From G965226155 sp965226155 (lineage in GTDB: Bacteria > Pseudomonadota > Gammaproteobacteria > Eutrophobiales > Eutrophobiaceae), in contig OZ245331.1 in assembly GCA_965226155.1 (NCBI GenBank), positions 868,001-932,000 on the forward strand: a stretch of DNA of 64,000 nucleotides, written 5' to 3'. This document shows positions 32,128 through 41,697 of the stretch, piece by piece. Within the stretch, counting starts at the first letter, position 1. Each line of letters opens with the position of its first letter. The position numbers were made by a program, and so were the translations under genes. The notes beneath the pieces were generated by a model that saw only the letters and a list, made by a program, of their open reading frames with translations, was not told the DNA's origin and did not search any database.

Positions 32128-34263
32128 CTATATCGCCGCCTTACGTAACCTCAACGCATTGGTAATAACTGAGACCGAACTAAAACTCATTGCGGCAGCC
32201 GCAATCATAGGTGATAGCAGGATACCGAAGATTGGAAATAATACGCCTGCAGCCACAGGCACGCCGAGCATATTGTAAATAAAGGCAAAAAATAAATTCT
32301 GACGAATATTACGCATGGTTGCCCTACTCAGTTTTCTGGCTCTTGCTATCCCCCGCAGATCACCTCGGACTAGTGTCACAGCTGCACTTTCCATAGCAAT
32401 ATCGGTACCCGTACCCATGGCGATACCCACATCTGCTAATGCCAGAGCAGGAGCATCATTTATACCATCACCGGCCATTGCGACCTTGTATCCATCTGAC
32501 TTTAGCTCTTTAATAACTTCCGCTTTCTTGTCCGGCAATACATCTGCTATCACTTGGTCTATTCCTAGTTTATCTGCAACGGTTAACGCCGTCGTCCGGT
32601 TATCACCCGTTAACATGATGATCTTTATATTTTCGTCATGAAGTAATGCAATTGCTTCTGCTGATGATGATTTAATCGGATCAGTAACACTTAATATACC
32701 TGCAAGCTTGTTATCGATTCCAATATATACCACAGTCTGGCCTTCTTTCTGCAAGACCTCTGCTTGTCCAGTTAATGATTGATCTTCGATTGTTATTTCA
32801 TTAAATAAACGATTATTACCGATGGTAACATGGTGATCATTGACACTACCGGTGACACCTTTCCCCGTAAGAGATTGAAAATCTACTACCTCAGCTAACT
32901 GAATTCCTCTTGCTTTTGCACCTTCAACGATAGCGTCAGCAAGTGGGTGTTCGCTGCCACGTTCAAGGCTTGCCCCAAGTTTCAATACTCTGTCGTCATC
33001 AAATCCTGGTCCTGCTATAACGCTGACTAACCGTGGTTTGCCTTCTGTCAGTGTTCCGGTTTTGTCCACAACCAAGGTGTTTATCTTCCCCATAATTTCA
33101 AGAGCTTCAGCATTTTTTATCAGGACACCACTCATAGCACCACGACCGGTTCCGACCATAATGGAAATTGGCGTCGCTAAACCTAGAGCGCATGGACAGG
33201 CGATAATCAAAACAGCGACAGCATTAATGACGGCATAGGCAAGCCTCGGCTCCGGACCCCATATACTCCAAGTGATAAAAGTAATCACCGATACCAAAAC
33301 TACAATCGGTACAAACCATGAAGAAACGAGATCGGCCAACCGCTGTATCGGTGCCCGACTGCGTTGCGCTTCGGAAACCATACGCACGATCTTCGATAGC
33401 AAGGTATCACTTCCTACTTTTTTCGCCTGCATGATAAAACTACCAGTACCGTTAACCGTACCTACTATCAGACTATCATCCTGATGCTTCAGTATAGGAA
33501 CGGCTTCTCCCGTCATCATCGATTCATCCACCGTCCCTGTTCCTTCCAGGACAACACCATCAACCGGAATCTTTTCCCCGGGCCGTATCCTTAATTTGTC
33601 TTCAGGTTGAACTTGCTCAAGCGGAATATCCGTTTCATTACCCTCAGTATCCATCAATCTGGCTGAGCTTGGTGTTAGACCCAATAATAATTTTATTGTA
33701 GCGTTAGTCCGGCTGCGCGCACGCAACTCCAGGACTTGGCCAAGTAGTACCAGCACAGTAATCACTGCCGCTGCCTCGAAATATACGGGCACAGTTCCAT
33801 CGTGCATCTGTAAAGTGTGTGGAAACACCGAAGGGAATAACAAGGCCACCATACTGAACAGCCACGCTACTCCCACACCCAGCGAGATGAGGGTAAACAT
33901 ATTCAGACTGCGGTGAATGATCGAATCCCAGCCACGCTCAAAGAATGGCCAGGCACCCCATAACACCACCGGTGTGGCTAACAAGCATTCGATAAACTGT
34001 ATTGTTTTCATCGATATGACACCTTCGAATACCTGCGTCATGTCCGTTAGCATTGCGATGATTAACACAGGTATTGCGAGTACCGTACATATCCAAAACC
34101 GGCGTGACATATCATCTAGTTCAGGATTGTGCTCGTCCTTTTCTACAGTTACCGGTTCAAGCGCCATACCGCAGATGGAACAACTGCCCGGGGCATCGCT
34201 CATGATCTCCGGATGCATCGGACAGGTATATTGCTGTTCGGTATTTGAAAGACGGTTAGTCAT
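32128..34263 (-). CDS. copA: Copper-exporting P1B-type ATPase
   Basis: A 711-residue Cu+ pump of the CopA type. The N-terminus carries the short heavy-metal-binding motif YTCPMHPEI ... CSICGMALE (about 12-36) rather than full HMA domains. Transport motif ACPCALGLATP (CPC about 356-358), phosphorylation DKTGTLTEG (Asp about 400), hinge GDGINDAPALA and the TGEAVP actuator loop are all intact. C-terminal membrane pair ends MSFSSVSVITNALRLR, a copper-site signature. Two DUF6644-like genes follow the opposite way on the same strand upstream, suggesting a metal-related cluster. Confidence 0.95.
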   Translation of the reverse strand: MTNRLSNTEQQYTCPMHPEIMSDAPGSCSICGMALEPVTVEKDEHNPELDDMSRRFWICTVLAIPVLIIAMLTDMTQVFEGVISMKTIQFIECLLATPVVLWGAWPFFERGWDSIIHRSLNMFTLISLGVGVAWLFSMVALLFPSVFPHTLQMHDGTVPVYFEAAAVITVLVLLGQVLELRARSRTNATIKLLLGLTPSSARLMDTEGNETDIPLEQVQPEDKLRIRPGEKIPVDGVVLEGTGTVDESMMTGEAVPILKHQDDSLIVGTVNGTGSFIMQAKKVGSDTLLSKIVRMVSEAQRSRAPIQRLADLVSSWFVPIVVLVSVITFITWSIWGPEPRLAYAVINAVAVLIIACPCALGLATPISIMVGTGRGAMSGVLIKNAEALEIMGKINTLVVDKTGTLTEGKPRLVSVIAGPGFDDDRVLKLGASLERGSEHPLADAIVEGAKARGIQLAEVVDFQSLTGKGVTGSVNDHHVTIGNNRLFNEITIEDQSLTGQAEVLQKEGQTVVYIGIDNKLAGILSVTDPIKSSSAEAIALLHDENIKIIMLTGDNRTTALTVADKLGIDQVIADVLPDKKAEVIKELKSDGYKVAMAGDGINDAPALALADVGIAMGTGTDIAMESAAVTLVRGDLRGIARARKLSRATMRNIRQNLFFAFIYNMLGVPVAAGVLFPIFGILLSPMIAAAAMSFSSVSVITNALRLRKAAI

Positions 34264-34264
34264 A

Positions 34265-34741
34265 TCAAAAGTATGCGATCAATCGACCAGAGATGATCGC
34301 CGCTAGCCAAAATACAATTGAAAAAAATCCACCCAGTCTGGCCGACAGCGGAGGACCGATATCTTGATCCCAGGAATCGACATTACGAAAAATATCGAAA
34401 TGAAATACTGCAATATTTACAAGTGCAATCGTAATTAAGATCAACTTGATCTTCAGTGCGGGATTGGCCCAGAATCGGTCCACATCCGAAAGAAATAGAC
34501 CGGTACCCGATAGTAGCGCTAGCATCAAGCCCAATCCTGACAAAGGGATGATATGTGTGGACAGCTTTTTTACCGGGAAATTCTTATTGATACCTAGCAA
34601 TCGCAGGTCAAGATAGATTATCGCACCAACGGTGAGCGAATGACCAGTGTAGTGCACAACCTCCATGGCTGGTAAAATCCATGTATGTTCGAAGACGAAC
34701 CCATTGATCGAAAATATTTCCAACCATTCTCTAACAGACAT
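34265..34741 (-). CDS. DUF6644-like four-helix membrane protein, copy A
   Basis: A 158-residue membrane protein with about four segments. It contains the family pattern WLEIFSINGFVFE at the start, PAMEVVHYTGHSLTVG with paired His in helix 1-2, YLDLRLLG, and GLFLSDVDRFWANPALKIK. The His residues suggest heme or metal binding (inference). Its stop is one base before the copA start, so it is cotranscribed with the copper pump. A paralogue lies upstream at 34780. Confidence 0.8.
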   Translation of the reverse strand: MSVREWLEIFSINGFVFEHTWILPAMEVVHYTGHSLTVGAIIYLDLRLLGINKNFPVKKLSTHIIPLSGLGLMLALLSGTGLFLSDVDRFWANPALKIKLILITIALVNIAVFHFDIFRNVDSWDQDIGPPLSARLGGFFSIVFWLAAIISGRLIAYF

Positions 34742-34779
34742 TGTTAACTTCTCTCTGGATCATGTCGCGACACCCACCG

Positions 34780-35301
34780 CTATTTCACAAGGACGTTTAA
34801 AAAAGAGAAGGAATGCAACTCATGTGTGTATGCAATCAACCTGCCGGCAGTGAGTATGCCGAATAACATCACTAATGACAGAACAGCAGAAACTCTGGCA
34901 CTAGCAGATGCATGTACATTGACTTTCCAGACAGATACATTTCTATAGATACGCAAATAAAAGACAGCAAAATTTAATAAAGCCAGTACTAGCAATATTA
35001 GCTTGATACGGAAAGCATTATTGACCCAATACCGTGATGCATCAGAAGCAAAAAAAGTTAAACCGGACAACAATGATATGATACAACCAGCAGTAAGCCA
35101 CGGAAGAATATGTTCCATTAAAACATCAACAGGAAGCGTTTTCCGGCTCATTCCAAGTAGCCGCATATTCAGTATTACCAAGCCACCGATGATCAGAGTC
35201 ATTCCTAGAATATGCACCAATTCTACAATAGGAAAACCCCAGGCTGATTCGAGTACCAATGAAGGTATGGGGGTACTATCCAACCATTCAAAAAAAGTCA
35301 T
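34780..35301 (-). CDS. DUF6644-like four-helix membrane protein, copy B
   Basis: A 173-residue paralogue of the preceding gene: FEWLDSTPIPSLVLE, PIVELVHILGMTLIIGG, ILNMRLLG and TFFASDASRYWVNNAFRIK align position for position. It adds a short C-terminal tail after GRLIAYTHE. First gene of a copB-copA-type three-gene unit reading toward 32128. Role unknown; the repeated His in helix 2 and the neighbouring pump point to a copper- or heme-linked membrane function. Confidence 0.8.
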   Translation of the reverse strand: MTFFEWLDSTPIPSLVLESAWGFPIVELVHILGMTLIIGGLVILNMRLLGMSRKTLPVDVLMEHILPWLTAGCIISLLSGLTFFASDASRYWVNNAFRIKLILLVLALLNFAVFYLRIYRNVSVWKVNVHASASARVSAVLSLVMLFGILTAGRLIAYTHELHSFSFLNVLVK

Positions 35302-35590
35302 GAAGATCGATACTCCTGTTCAAACTCTATAAGATAATTATTACCGGATATGCCATCTAGCCGATTGTATTCCAGCTATCCATACACTTTAGTTAACCAT
35401 CATACACCCGCATTAACCCTTAATTATAAATAAATCAACAAGATACAATATTGTTGTCTACTAAAGCGATTCATCACGTAACTGAAATACACTATCAATA
35501 CTTATATTAATCAAATATATGCTATACCTTGATTTGATGCCCCTAATCTTTATTAGGTCTGCGTTTCATAATTATTAACATACGGTAGAC

Positions 35591-35929
35591 ATGGACACGA
35601 TTTTCTCAAAAATTATCAACCGCAAGATACCGGCAGATATAGTTTATGAGGACGATCTATGTCTTGCGTTTCGTGATGTCAATCCACAAGCTCCTACCCA
35701 CATCCTTGTTATCCCGAAAAAACCAATACCGAAGTTGTCTGATGCCACGAATGACGATCAGGTTCTGCTCGGTCATTTGATGATGACCGCAAAAAAGATT
35801 GCTGCGGATGAAGGGATAGACGATGCATTTCGGTTGGTTATTAACAACGGTGAAGATGCTGGTCAGACCGTCTTTCATCTGCATGTCCATCTCTTGGCCG
35901 GTCGTTCGTTTAGCTGGCCGCCAGGCTGA
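35591..35929 (+). CDS. hinT: HIT-family purine nucleoside phosphoramidase
   Basis: A 112-residue HIT protein. Starts MDTIFSKIINRKIPADIVYE, carries APTHILVIPKKPI and ends with the nucleotide-binding triad VFHLHVHLLAGR (H96, H98, H100). Hydrolyses AMP-lysine-type phosphoramidates in members studied. Stand-alone; the 290 bases upstream are AT-rich and hold no visible gene. Confidence 0.95.
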   Translation: MDTIFSKIINRKIPADIVYEDDLCLAFRDVNPQAPTHILVIPKKPIPKLSDATNDDQVLLGHLMMTAKKIAADEGIDDAFRLVINNGEDAGQTVFHLHVHLLAGRSFSWPPG

Positions 35930-35960
35930 TCCTATACCTATTTAACTTATTACATCACAC

Positions 35961-37024
35961 ATAAAACACAATACTGAAGACCTTCGTATTGCCGAAATAA
36001 AGGCAGTCGCCACGCCAACGGAGATCTGCGAAGAGATACCGATCACTGAAACCGCGGCAGAAACAACCTATCTCGCACGTCAGGCAATACAGGACATCCT
36101 AAATGGAAAGGACGACCGGTTGGTAGTGGTTGTTGGTCCCTGCTCTATCCATGATACACAAGCAGCCAAGGAATACGCGGTTCGTCTGAAAAAACTCATC
36201 GGTCACTTGAGCGATGATCTCCTGATCATCATGCGTGTTTATTTTGAAAAGCCACGCACTACTGTCGGCTGGAAGGGGCTCATCAACGACCCGGATCTTG
36301 ACGGTAGCTTCCATATCAACAAAGGACTGAGACTGGCACGGCAACTGTTACTGGCATTAAATAATGACGGCGTACCCGCCGGAGTTGAATATCTCGACGT
36401 CATCACACCACAGTACATCGCCGATCTGGTGAGCTGGGGTGCTATTGGGGCACGGACCACAGAAAGCCAGGTGCATCGCGAATTGGCTTCAGGCCTGTCT
36501 TGCCCGGTGGGATTTAAAAATGGAACCGACGGTACGGTGCAGATCGCGGTCGAGGCAAAATACGTGCTGCTTCATCACCACATCATCTGCTATCACTACG
36601 CAAGGAAGGCAGTTCGGCGATATTCACAACTCGGGGTAACAAAGATTGTCACGTTATCTTACGCAGCGGCAATAAACCTAATTTTGATGCAGATAGCATC
36701 AACAAGACTTCGGAACAACTGAAGAAGGCTAAACTAGTCGAGCGGATCATGGGGGACTTCAGTCATGCCAACAGCGAGAAGCAGCACATAAAGCAAATCG
36801 ATGTCGGCAAAAATGTTGCCGAGCAGATCGCCAATAACGAAAACAGGAACTTCGGCGTTATGATCGAAAGCCATCTAATAGAAGGAAGGCAGGACGTCGT
36901 TAATGGGAAAAAATTGACCTACGGACAAAGCATCACTGATGCGTGCCTGGGTTGGGATGATACAGAAGCCTTGATCAAGAACCTGGCAAAGGCGGTACAG
37001 AAGCGAAAAGGAATTAACAGTTAG
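35961..37024 (+). pseudogene. aroG: Frameshifted DAHP synthase (AroG/AroF class I)
   Basis: 3-deoxy-7-phosphoheptulonate synthase, first step of aromatic amino-acid synthesis. The reading runs from EDLRIAEIKAVATP through DDRLVVVVGPCSIHD, RVYFEKPRTTVGWKGLINDP and GARTTESQVHRELASGLSCP. After VQIAVEA (A-run 36557-36560) it must shift frame to continue AASSPHHLL...NKDCHVILRSGNKPNFDAD and the C-terminal SITDACLGWDDTEALI, ending at 37024. The codon at the expected start is ATA (35961), not ATG. Two extra A bases (or one missing) explain the shift. Either a real null allele or a homopolymer error in the assembly. Confidence 0.85.
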
Positions 37025-37056
37025 CGCTCTTTCCTACTTGCTAACTAAATGCGTCG

Positions 37057-37632
37057 TTAATTGACCGCCGAATCCAAGGTCACAGGCTCCTCAACCGGCT
37101 TACCATCTTTGATCTTCATCGCTTTACGCGCCTCATCCGGATCAGATGATGCCAACTGCTTCAATGCATTCCTGCAATAGATGGTGATCTCAATGTTAGA
37201 ACCATGACCAACGTTCTGGTGGGCCACACCGCGCGGTATCACCGACATCTCACCTTCATTAATCCTGATATCACCCGTCTCACACTTGATGGTCCTGTCA
37301 CCTTTGTATTGAAATACCCATTCATCCGCACCCATGTTACGGTGCCAACCGCCTTGCTCCTCATCACAATTCGTGATCTCGATGATGATGTCTTCATTCC
37401 CGTATACCGCTAATGGAAAGTAACCGTTCTCCATATCCACACCAGTCACCACGCCATCTTGAAATATATCATTGATCGAAATCTTCTCCATCTTCCGACC
37501 ACCCGAAATCGCACCTTGCTGTAACAGCTCTTCATCACGCTCAACCACAAAACGAGACTCCAATCGATTGTCATTCCAATCTAATAGCGACGTGCCCCAA
37601 TACGTGATGAATTCTTTGATCTTCTTACCCAT
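37057..37632 (-). CDS. Cupin-fold protein
   Basis: A 191-residue protein with a cupin barrel: GGWHRNMGADEWVFQYKG (His and Glu of motif 1), EGEMSVIPRGVAHQNVG (motif 2, Pro and His). It resembles the cupin of homogentisate or 3-hydroxyanthranilate dioxygenase-like proteins; a dioxygenase role is possible but not shown. The N-terminal ~45 residues are a helical lead. Converges with the DAHP synthase remnant. Confidence 0.75.
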   Translation of the reverse strand: MGKKIKEFITYWGTSLLDWNDNRLESRFVVERDEELLQQGAISGGRKMEKISINDIFQDGVVTGVDMENGYFPLAVYGNEDIIIEITNCDEEQGGWHRNMGADEWVFQYKGDRTIKCETGDIRINEGEMSVIPRGVAHQNVGHGSNIEITIYCRNALKQLASSDPDEARKAMKIKDGKPVEEPVTLDSAVN

Positions 37633-37764
37633 TATCTAATGCTCTTATACCTAAGTAATAAACGGTTAATCGCGTACTCTATTATAACATCTTATTAAAA
37701 TTAATTTCAGCCACCTCTGGGTAGTCCTGCAGAGCCATTAAGAGCGCGGCGATTAGCCCTATTC

Positions 37765-38811
37765 TCACTGTAGCACTTTTTTAATTTGACTCTTTGCTGC
37801 CTCGGCAGCTCTTCGTTCGTCAGCACGGGCTCCGGTAAGGCTATTTAACAAGCCGTAATTTCCCTCATGACAAGCGAATTCAAATATCGGGCCATTGGAT
37901 GCCTTCATAGGAAGCTCTGCAGACCAGGGCTTAACCCACGTGGTTTCATCCTCTATTCTGAATTTGTAATCGATCGTGTCTGCGTCTACGCGAGTGAACC
38001 ATTCTGTCACTAGCAAGTTCTCACCGGATGCTGGAGTCCCGAAGGGATTTGGCGGAAAAGGATTCTTGCCATTAAAATTTGTCGTTTCAACAACCAGTGT
38101 GTCGCCTTGCCAATGGCCACGTGAAGTTCCCTTCCACTGACGAACATTTGAATGAGGTTGTTCTCGCTCATCCAGAGGGATAATTCGAACATCATGGATC
38201 ATCTCAACGAGGACCATCACGTACCCTGAAGACTGTACGATTTGATAGGTATCGTTAAGCGGTAGCATAGGGGGTCCGGCTGTTTGAAAAATAATGCAAC
38301 GATGACTGAGCTTGGTGTTCTCTGCAGCGTCCCAGGTACTCCCTCTTCGCCGACTCTCCTCTTTACGTTCTGTAACTCTCTTCTTTCCCTCTGAGGTCAA
38401 AGGTGGAACTCGTCCGTCCGGAGGATCAAGAATCATCGACGTTCGCTGGCTCTCTGCTAAAACACCCTGACTTCGGGCCAGTCCAAACTGTGTCCTATCA
38501 TAGTGCACATCTTGCGTAGTACCGGGTTCAGTCTGATGAAATTCGCGAGCGACTCGTCGTCTTCGAATTTCAGCTACTTCTTCTGGTGTGTAAAACTCTT
38601 TGCTTACGTTTTCAGGCCGCTGCATAGGCGTATAGGTGGTGATTCTCCAAAATCCCTGCAGATCCGGCTGGCCATCCACTGTACGTGGTGGTGTATAGGT
38701 ATTCTCCGCGCTTGAATTTGGCTCCTGAGCAACGATAGGGTTTGCTGTTATTAATACGAACAGTATCGAATTGATTAACACGTTCAATTTAACGTAAAAC
38801 GGGTTATGCAT
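37765..38811 (-). CDS. Secreted PDLQGxW-type protein, copy 1
   Basis: A 348-residue periplasmic protein from the ATG at 38811 (GGAGG six bases upstream). Signal peptide ends near PIVAQEP. It starts YTPPRTVDGQPDLQGFWRIT, the hallmark of a large uncharacterised family common in marine and soil bacteria. Other landmarks: TSMILDPPDGRVPPLTSEGK, MVLVEMIHDVRIIPLD, GHWQGDTLVVETTNFNGK and YKFRIEDETTWVKPWSAELPM. No catalytic motif is known. It ends an operon-like run on this strand together with DUF6152 and heme proteins, and belongs with them functionally. Confidence 0.85.
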   Translation of the reverse strand: MHNPFYVKLNVLINSILFVLITANPIVAQEPNSSAENTYTPPRTVDGQPDLQGFWRITTYTPMQRPENVSKEFYTPEEVAEIRRRRVAREFHQTEPGTTQDVHYDRTQFGLARSQGVLAESQRTSMILDPPDGRVPPLTSEGKKRVTERKEESRRRGSTWDAAENTKLSHRCIIFQTAGPPMLPLNDTYQIVQSSGYVMVLVEMIHDVRIIPLDEREQPHSNVRQWKGTSRGHWQGDTLVVETTNFNGKNPFPPNPFGTPASGENLLVTEWFTRVDADTIDYKFRIEDETTWVKPWSAELPMKASNGPIFEFACHEGNYGLLNSLTGARADERRAAEAAKSQIKKVLQ

Positions 38812-38870
38812 ATGAAACCTCCAATTCATTTTTTTTGTAGTCCCTATTACCATCCATGAGGCTCATCTTA

Positions 38871-39281
38871 CTACTCGTCTCTTTTGATTTTTGAAGCAGA
38901 CCCACCCATGAATAGTCTTGACCCATCGGGTAATACAAAGTTTCTACCGACAGCTTTATTCGTCCCATCCCTGGCTTGATAACCCTCAATGATAAGTTCC
39001 GTTCCAACCGATATAGTTTTCTTGGTCACACCCATTCGGATCAATTGGTTCGGACTGCCACCTTCAACCATCCATCGGACGACCTCACCATCATCACCTT
39101 TCACATCCATGTGGAACCAGGAATGCGGATTTATCATTTCCCATTCCACGAGTGTCCCTTCCAGTTTCAGTGGTTTCTTCGCATCAAATTCAACTGAAAA
39201 TGAGTGATGAGCATTGACAGGTATCATTACAGACAACAATACTCCTAAACTGACTACCACAATGCCTAACAGATTTCTCAT
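38871..39281 (-). CDS. DUF6152 periplasmic protein
   Basis: A 136-residue protein with a signal peptide ending VNAHHSFS. The mature part begins with the typical HHSFSVEFDAKKPLKLEG, then VEWEMINPHSWFHMDV, WMVEGGSPNQLIRMG and GTELIIEGYQARDGTNKA, all matching DUF6152. Role unknown. It always travels with PDLQGxW-type genes here, and at 46374 the two domains are fused in one protein. The His pair at the mature N-terminus could bind metal (inference). Confidence 0.88.
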   Translation of the reverse strand: MRNLLGIVVVSLGVLLSVMIPVNAHHSFSVEFDAKKPLKLEGTLVEWEMINPHSWFHMDVKGDDGEVVRWMVEGGSPNQLIRMGVTKKTISVGTELIIEGYQARDGTNKAVGRNFVLPDGSRLFMGGSASKIKRDE

Positions 39282-40192
39282 TACAATTTCCTCTTTAATT
39301 TTAACTCTATGTTCTTAACTTAATCGTTAGTCCGCTGCTCTTCGGCCCTGATACCAGCCATGGTGTTAATCATGCTGTAATTACCCTCATGACAGGCAAA
39401 TTCAAACATCGGACCTTGAGTTGCCTTCAAGTGGATCTCCGCAGACCACGGCCTGGTCCATGTTGTTTCATCCTCTACTGTGAATTTATAAAGTATTGTG
39501 TCCGCGTCAACGCGAGTATACAGCTCAGTCACACGCAAGTTTTCACTGGATGCTGGTGTCCCATAGGGTCGTGGTGGAAATGGGTGCTTACCATTAATAT
39601 TTGTTGTTTCGACAATCAAAGTATCGCTTTGCCAATGACCACGTGAAGCTCCTTTCCACTGGCGAACTTTTGAATGGGGTTGCGCTCGGCCATCAAGTGG
39701 AATAATACGAGCGTCATGGGCCATCTCGACCAGGATCATCACATATCCGGGAGACTGAACGATTTGATAGTTATTGTTATAACCAGGATTAAGCATGGGT
39801 GGTCCTAATCCAGGGAAGACAATGCAACGTCTATTGAAGCTTTGAGTCTCGACAGTACTATAATAATCGCTGCTCGTGTCAAAGCGGTCACCTAAAAGCT
39901 GAAGTCTCTTCTCACGCTCAGTAACACGCGCCTGTCCTTCTTTAGATAATGGGGGAACCCGGCCATCTGGTGGATCCACTATCATCGACGTACGCAGGTT
40001 CTCTGTTAACAGACTTTGACTCTTGTCGAGTCCGAATTAAGTGTAATCATAGTGCACATCTCGAAAACTATTGGGATCAGTCTGCGCGCTTTCGCGAGCG
40101 TATGCTTGTCCTTGGAGTTCAGATAATTCTTCTAGCGTATAGTGAACCGCCCCGGGTATTCCTGAGACTCCATATCTTAAAAGGATGGAGTA

Positions 40193-40513
40193 ATGAAAAC
40201 AACAAAAAGATATTCCCCGGAAGTCCGGGAAAGGGCAGTACGGATGGTGTTTGATCCTCAAGGTGAATATGACTCCCCGTGGGCCGCACTGAATTCAATT
40301 GCCAGCAAGATTGGCTATACCGCTGAAACCTTACGTAAATGGGTAAGGCGCTCAGAGATTGATCAGGGTAAACGTGTGGGCATGACCAGTTCAGATCGTG
40401 AGCGCTTGCTGGAGCTGGAGCGCGACAATCGAGAACTGAAGCGGGCCAATGAGATATTACGTAAGGCAGCCGCTTTTTTCGCCCAGGCGGAGCTCGACCG
40501 CCGACCGAGGTAA
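40193..40513 (+). CDS. IS3-family transposase OrfA
   Basis: A 106-residue helix-turn-helix/leucine-zipper protein: KRYSPEVRERAVRMVFD, AETLRKWVRRSEID and a C-terminal ERLLELERDNRELKRANEIL coiled coil. Its stop overlaps the OrfB start (TAATG). A T-TTT-TTC slippery heptamer sits inside its last codons (40474-40480). Confidence 0.95.
   Translation: MKTTKRYSPEVRERAVRMVFDPQGEYDSPWAALNSIASKIGYTAETLRKWVRRSEIDQGKRVGMTSSDRERLLELERDNRELKRANEILRKAAAFFAQAELDRRPR
40474..40480 (+). other. Programmed -1 frameshift site (OrfA/OrfB)
   Basis: T TTT TTC in the zero frame of OrfA. The -1 frame is open from here into OrfB without stops, so a slip would make the OrfAB fusion transposase, as established for IS3 elements. 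Confidence 0.7.
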
Positions 40514-41412
40514 TGGTCCCGTTCATCGACGAACACCGGGCCGAACATGGGGTCGAGCCGATCTGTGCCGAGTTGCCGATTGCCCCGTCGACGTATTACG
40601 AACACAAGGCCCGGGAAGCCGATCCTGAGCGATTACCAGCACGAGTGAAACGTGACCTGGCCCTATCAGTTGAAGTGAAGCGGGTGTGGGATGACAACTA
40701 CCAGGTCTACGGTGCGAGGAAGGTCTGGCGACAACTCAAGCGGGAACATATTGATGCCGCTCGTTGTACGGTGGAACGGCTGATGAATCGGCTTGGAATA
40801 GAGGGCGCGAGAAGAGGGGCCAAGTGCTGGACGACAATAAGCGATGATGCTCTGGCTCGCCCCGCTGACCTGGTGAACCGGCAGTTCACGGCCACGCGGC
40901 CGAATCAGTTGTGGGTAGCGGATATTACCTTCGTGGACACCTGGGCGGGTTTCGTCTACGTGGCTTTTATCATTGATGTATTTGCCCGCCGTATCGTAGG
41001 CTGGCGGGTCAGCCGGTCATTGCGTACTGACCTGGTGCTGGATGCATTGGAGCAGGCACTGTGGTCGCGTCAGGACACCGAAGGGCTTATCCATCACAGT
41101 GACCGAAGCTGTCAGTACTTATCGATCCGTTACACCGAGCGGCTTGCCCAGGCAGGCATTGATTCATCCGTTGGTAGTGTGGGTGATTCATATGACAACG
41201 CCCTGGCTGAAACGATTAATGGGCTTTACAAAACTGAAGTGATACGTCGCCGAGGTCCCTGGAAAAATATTGAAGACGTTGAATATGCCACTTTAGAATG
41301 GGTGGACTGGTTCAATCATCGTCGCCTGCTGGAGCCTATCGGTAACGTTCCACCAGTTGAATATGAAATGATGTATTATCGACAACTTGAAGAGTCAACC
41401 ATGGTAGCTTGA
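40513..41412 (+). CDS. IS3-family transposase OrfB (DDE integrase)
   Basis: A 299-residue rve-type integrase: HTH_21 region (YGARKVWRQLKREHID), then DDE catalytic core LWVADITFVDTWAGFVYVAF, GLIHHSDRSCQYLS (D) and DNALAETINGLYKTE (E). Ends PPVEYEMMYYRQLEE. Intact. Confidence 0.96.
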   Translation: MVPFIDEHRAEHGVEPICAELPIAPSTYYEHKAREADPERLPARVKRDLALSVEVKRVWDDNYQVYGARKVWRQLKREHIDAARCTVERLMNRLGIEGARRGAKCWTTISDDALARPADLVNRQFTATRPNQLWVADITFVDTWAGFVYVAFIIDVFARRIVGWRVSRSLRTDLVLDALEQALWSRQDTEGLIHHSDRSCQYLSIRYTERLAQAGIDSSVGSVGDSYDNALAETINGLYKTEVIRRRGPWKNIEDVEYATLEWVDWFNHRRLLEPIGNVPPVEYEMMYYRQLEESTMVA

Positions 41413-41697
41413 CTCAAACAAACGAGTCTCCGGAATACCCGGGGCGGTTCATAGAACTCTTTGGTGATACCATTGGGTCGCTCTAAAGGTGTGTAAGTAT
41501 TGTTTGTCCAGAATCTCTGTAGGTCCGGCTGGCCATCCGCTGTACGTGGTGGTGTATAGCTACTCTCAGAGCTTAAATTTTGTTCTCGGGCAACAATAGG
41601 ATTTGCAGATACCAATGCTATCATAATAGATATAGCTATTATTTCTCGTAATGGAAAGAAAAATTGATCACGCATTTGAGATTTCCAATTCATCTGC

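Larger units (their letters stand above)
40143..41451 (+). mobile_element. IS3-family insertion sequence, copy 1
   Basis: A complete 1309-base element. Terminal inverted repeats TGAACCGCCCCGGGTATTCC (left, 40143-40170) and its mirror on the right (41424-41451) differ by one base in 28. Flanking direct repeat TAG (3 bp), typical of IS3 insertion. Two overlapping transposase frames. A second copy in opposite orientation starts at 63208 and differs by only a few bases, so transposition was recent. Confidence 0.93.
39320..41675 (-). pseudogene. PDLQGxW-type gene broken by an IS3 element and a TAA
   Basis: Originally a close copy of the gene at 37765. The 5' part (41675-41455) reads a signal peptide and YTPPRTADGQPDLQRFW to KEFYE, then meets the IS. 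After the IS the 3' part resumes YTLEELSELQGQAYARESAQ, hits an in-frame TAA at 40037-40039 (intact paralogue has Gln there), and goes on FGLDKSQSLLTENLRTSMIV to the end at 39320. The insertion made a 3-base TAG duplication at 40140-40142 and 41452-41454. Start chosen at 41675 by alignment with the paralogue leader. Confidence 0.85.

Noticed and set aside
35302..35590. Promoter or small RNA before hinT
   Set aside because: AT-rich with no clear hairpin, terminator or box beyond weak matches.
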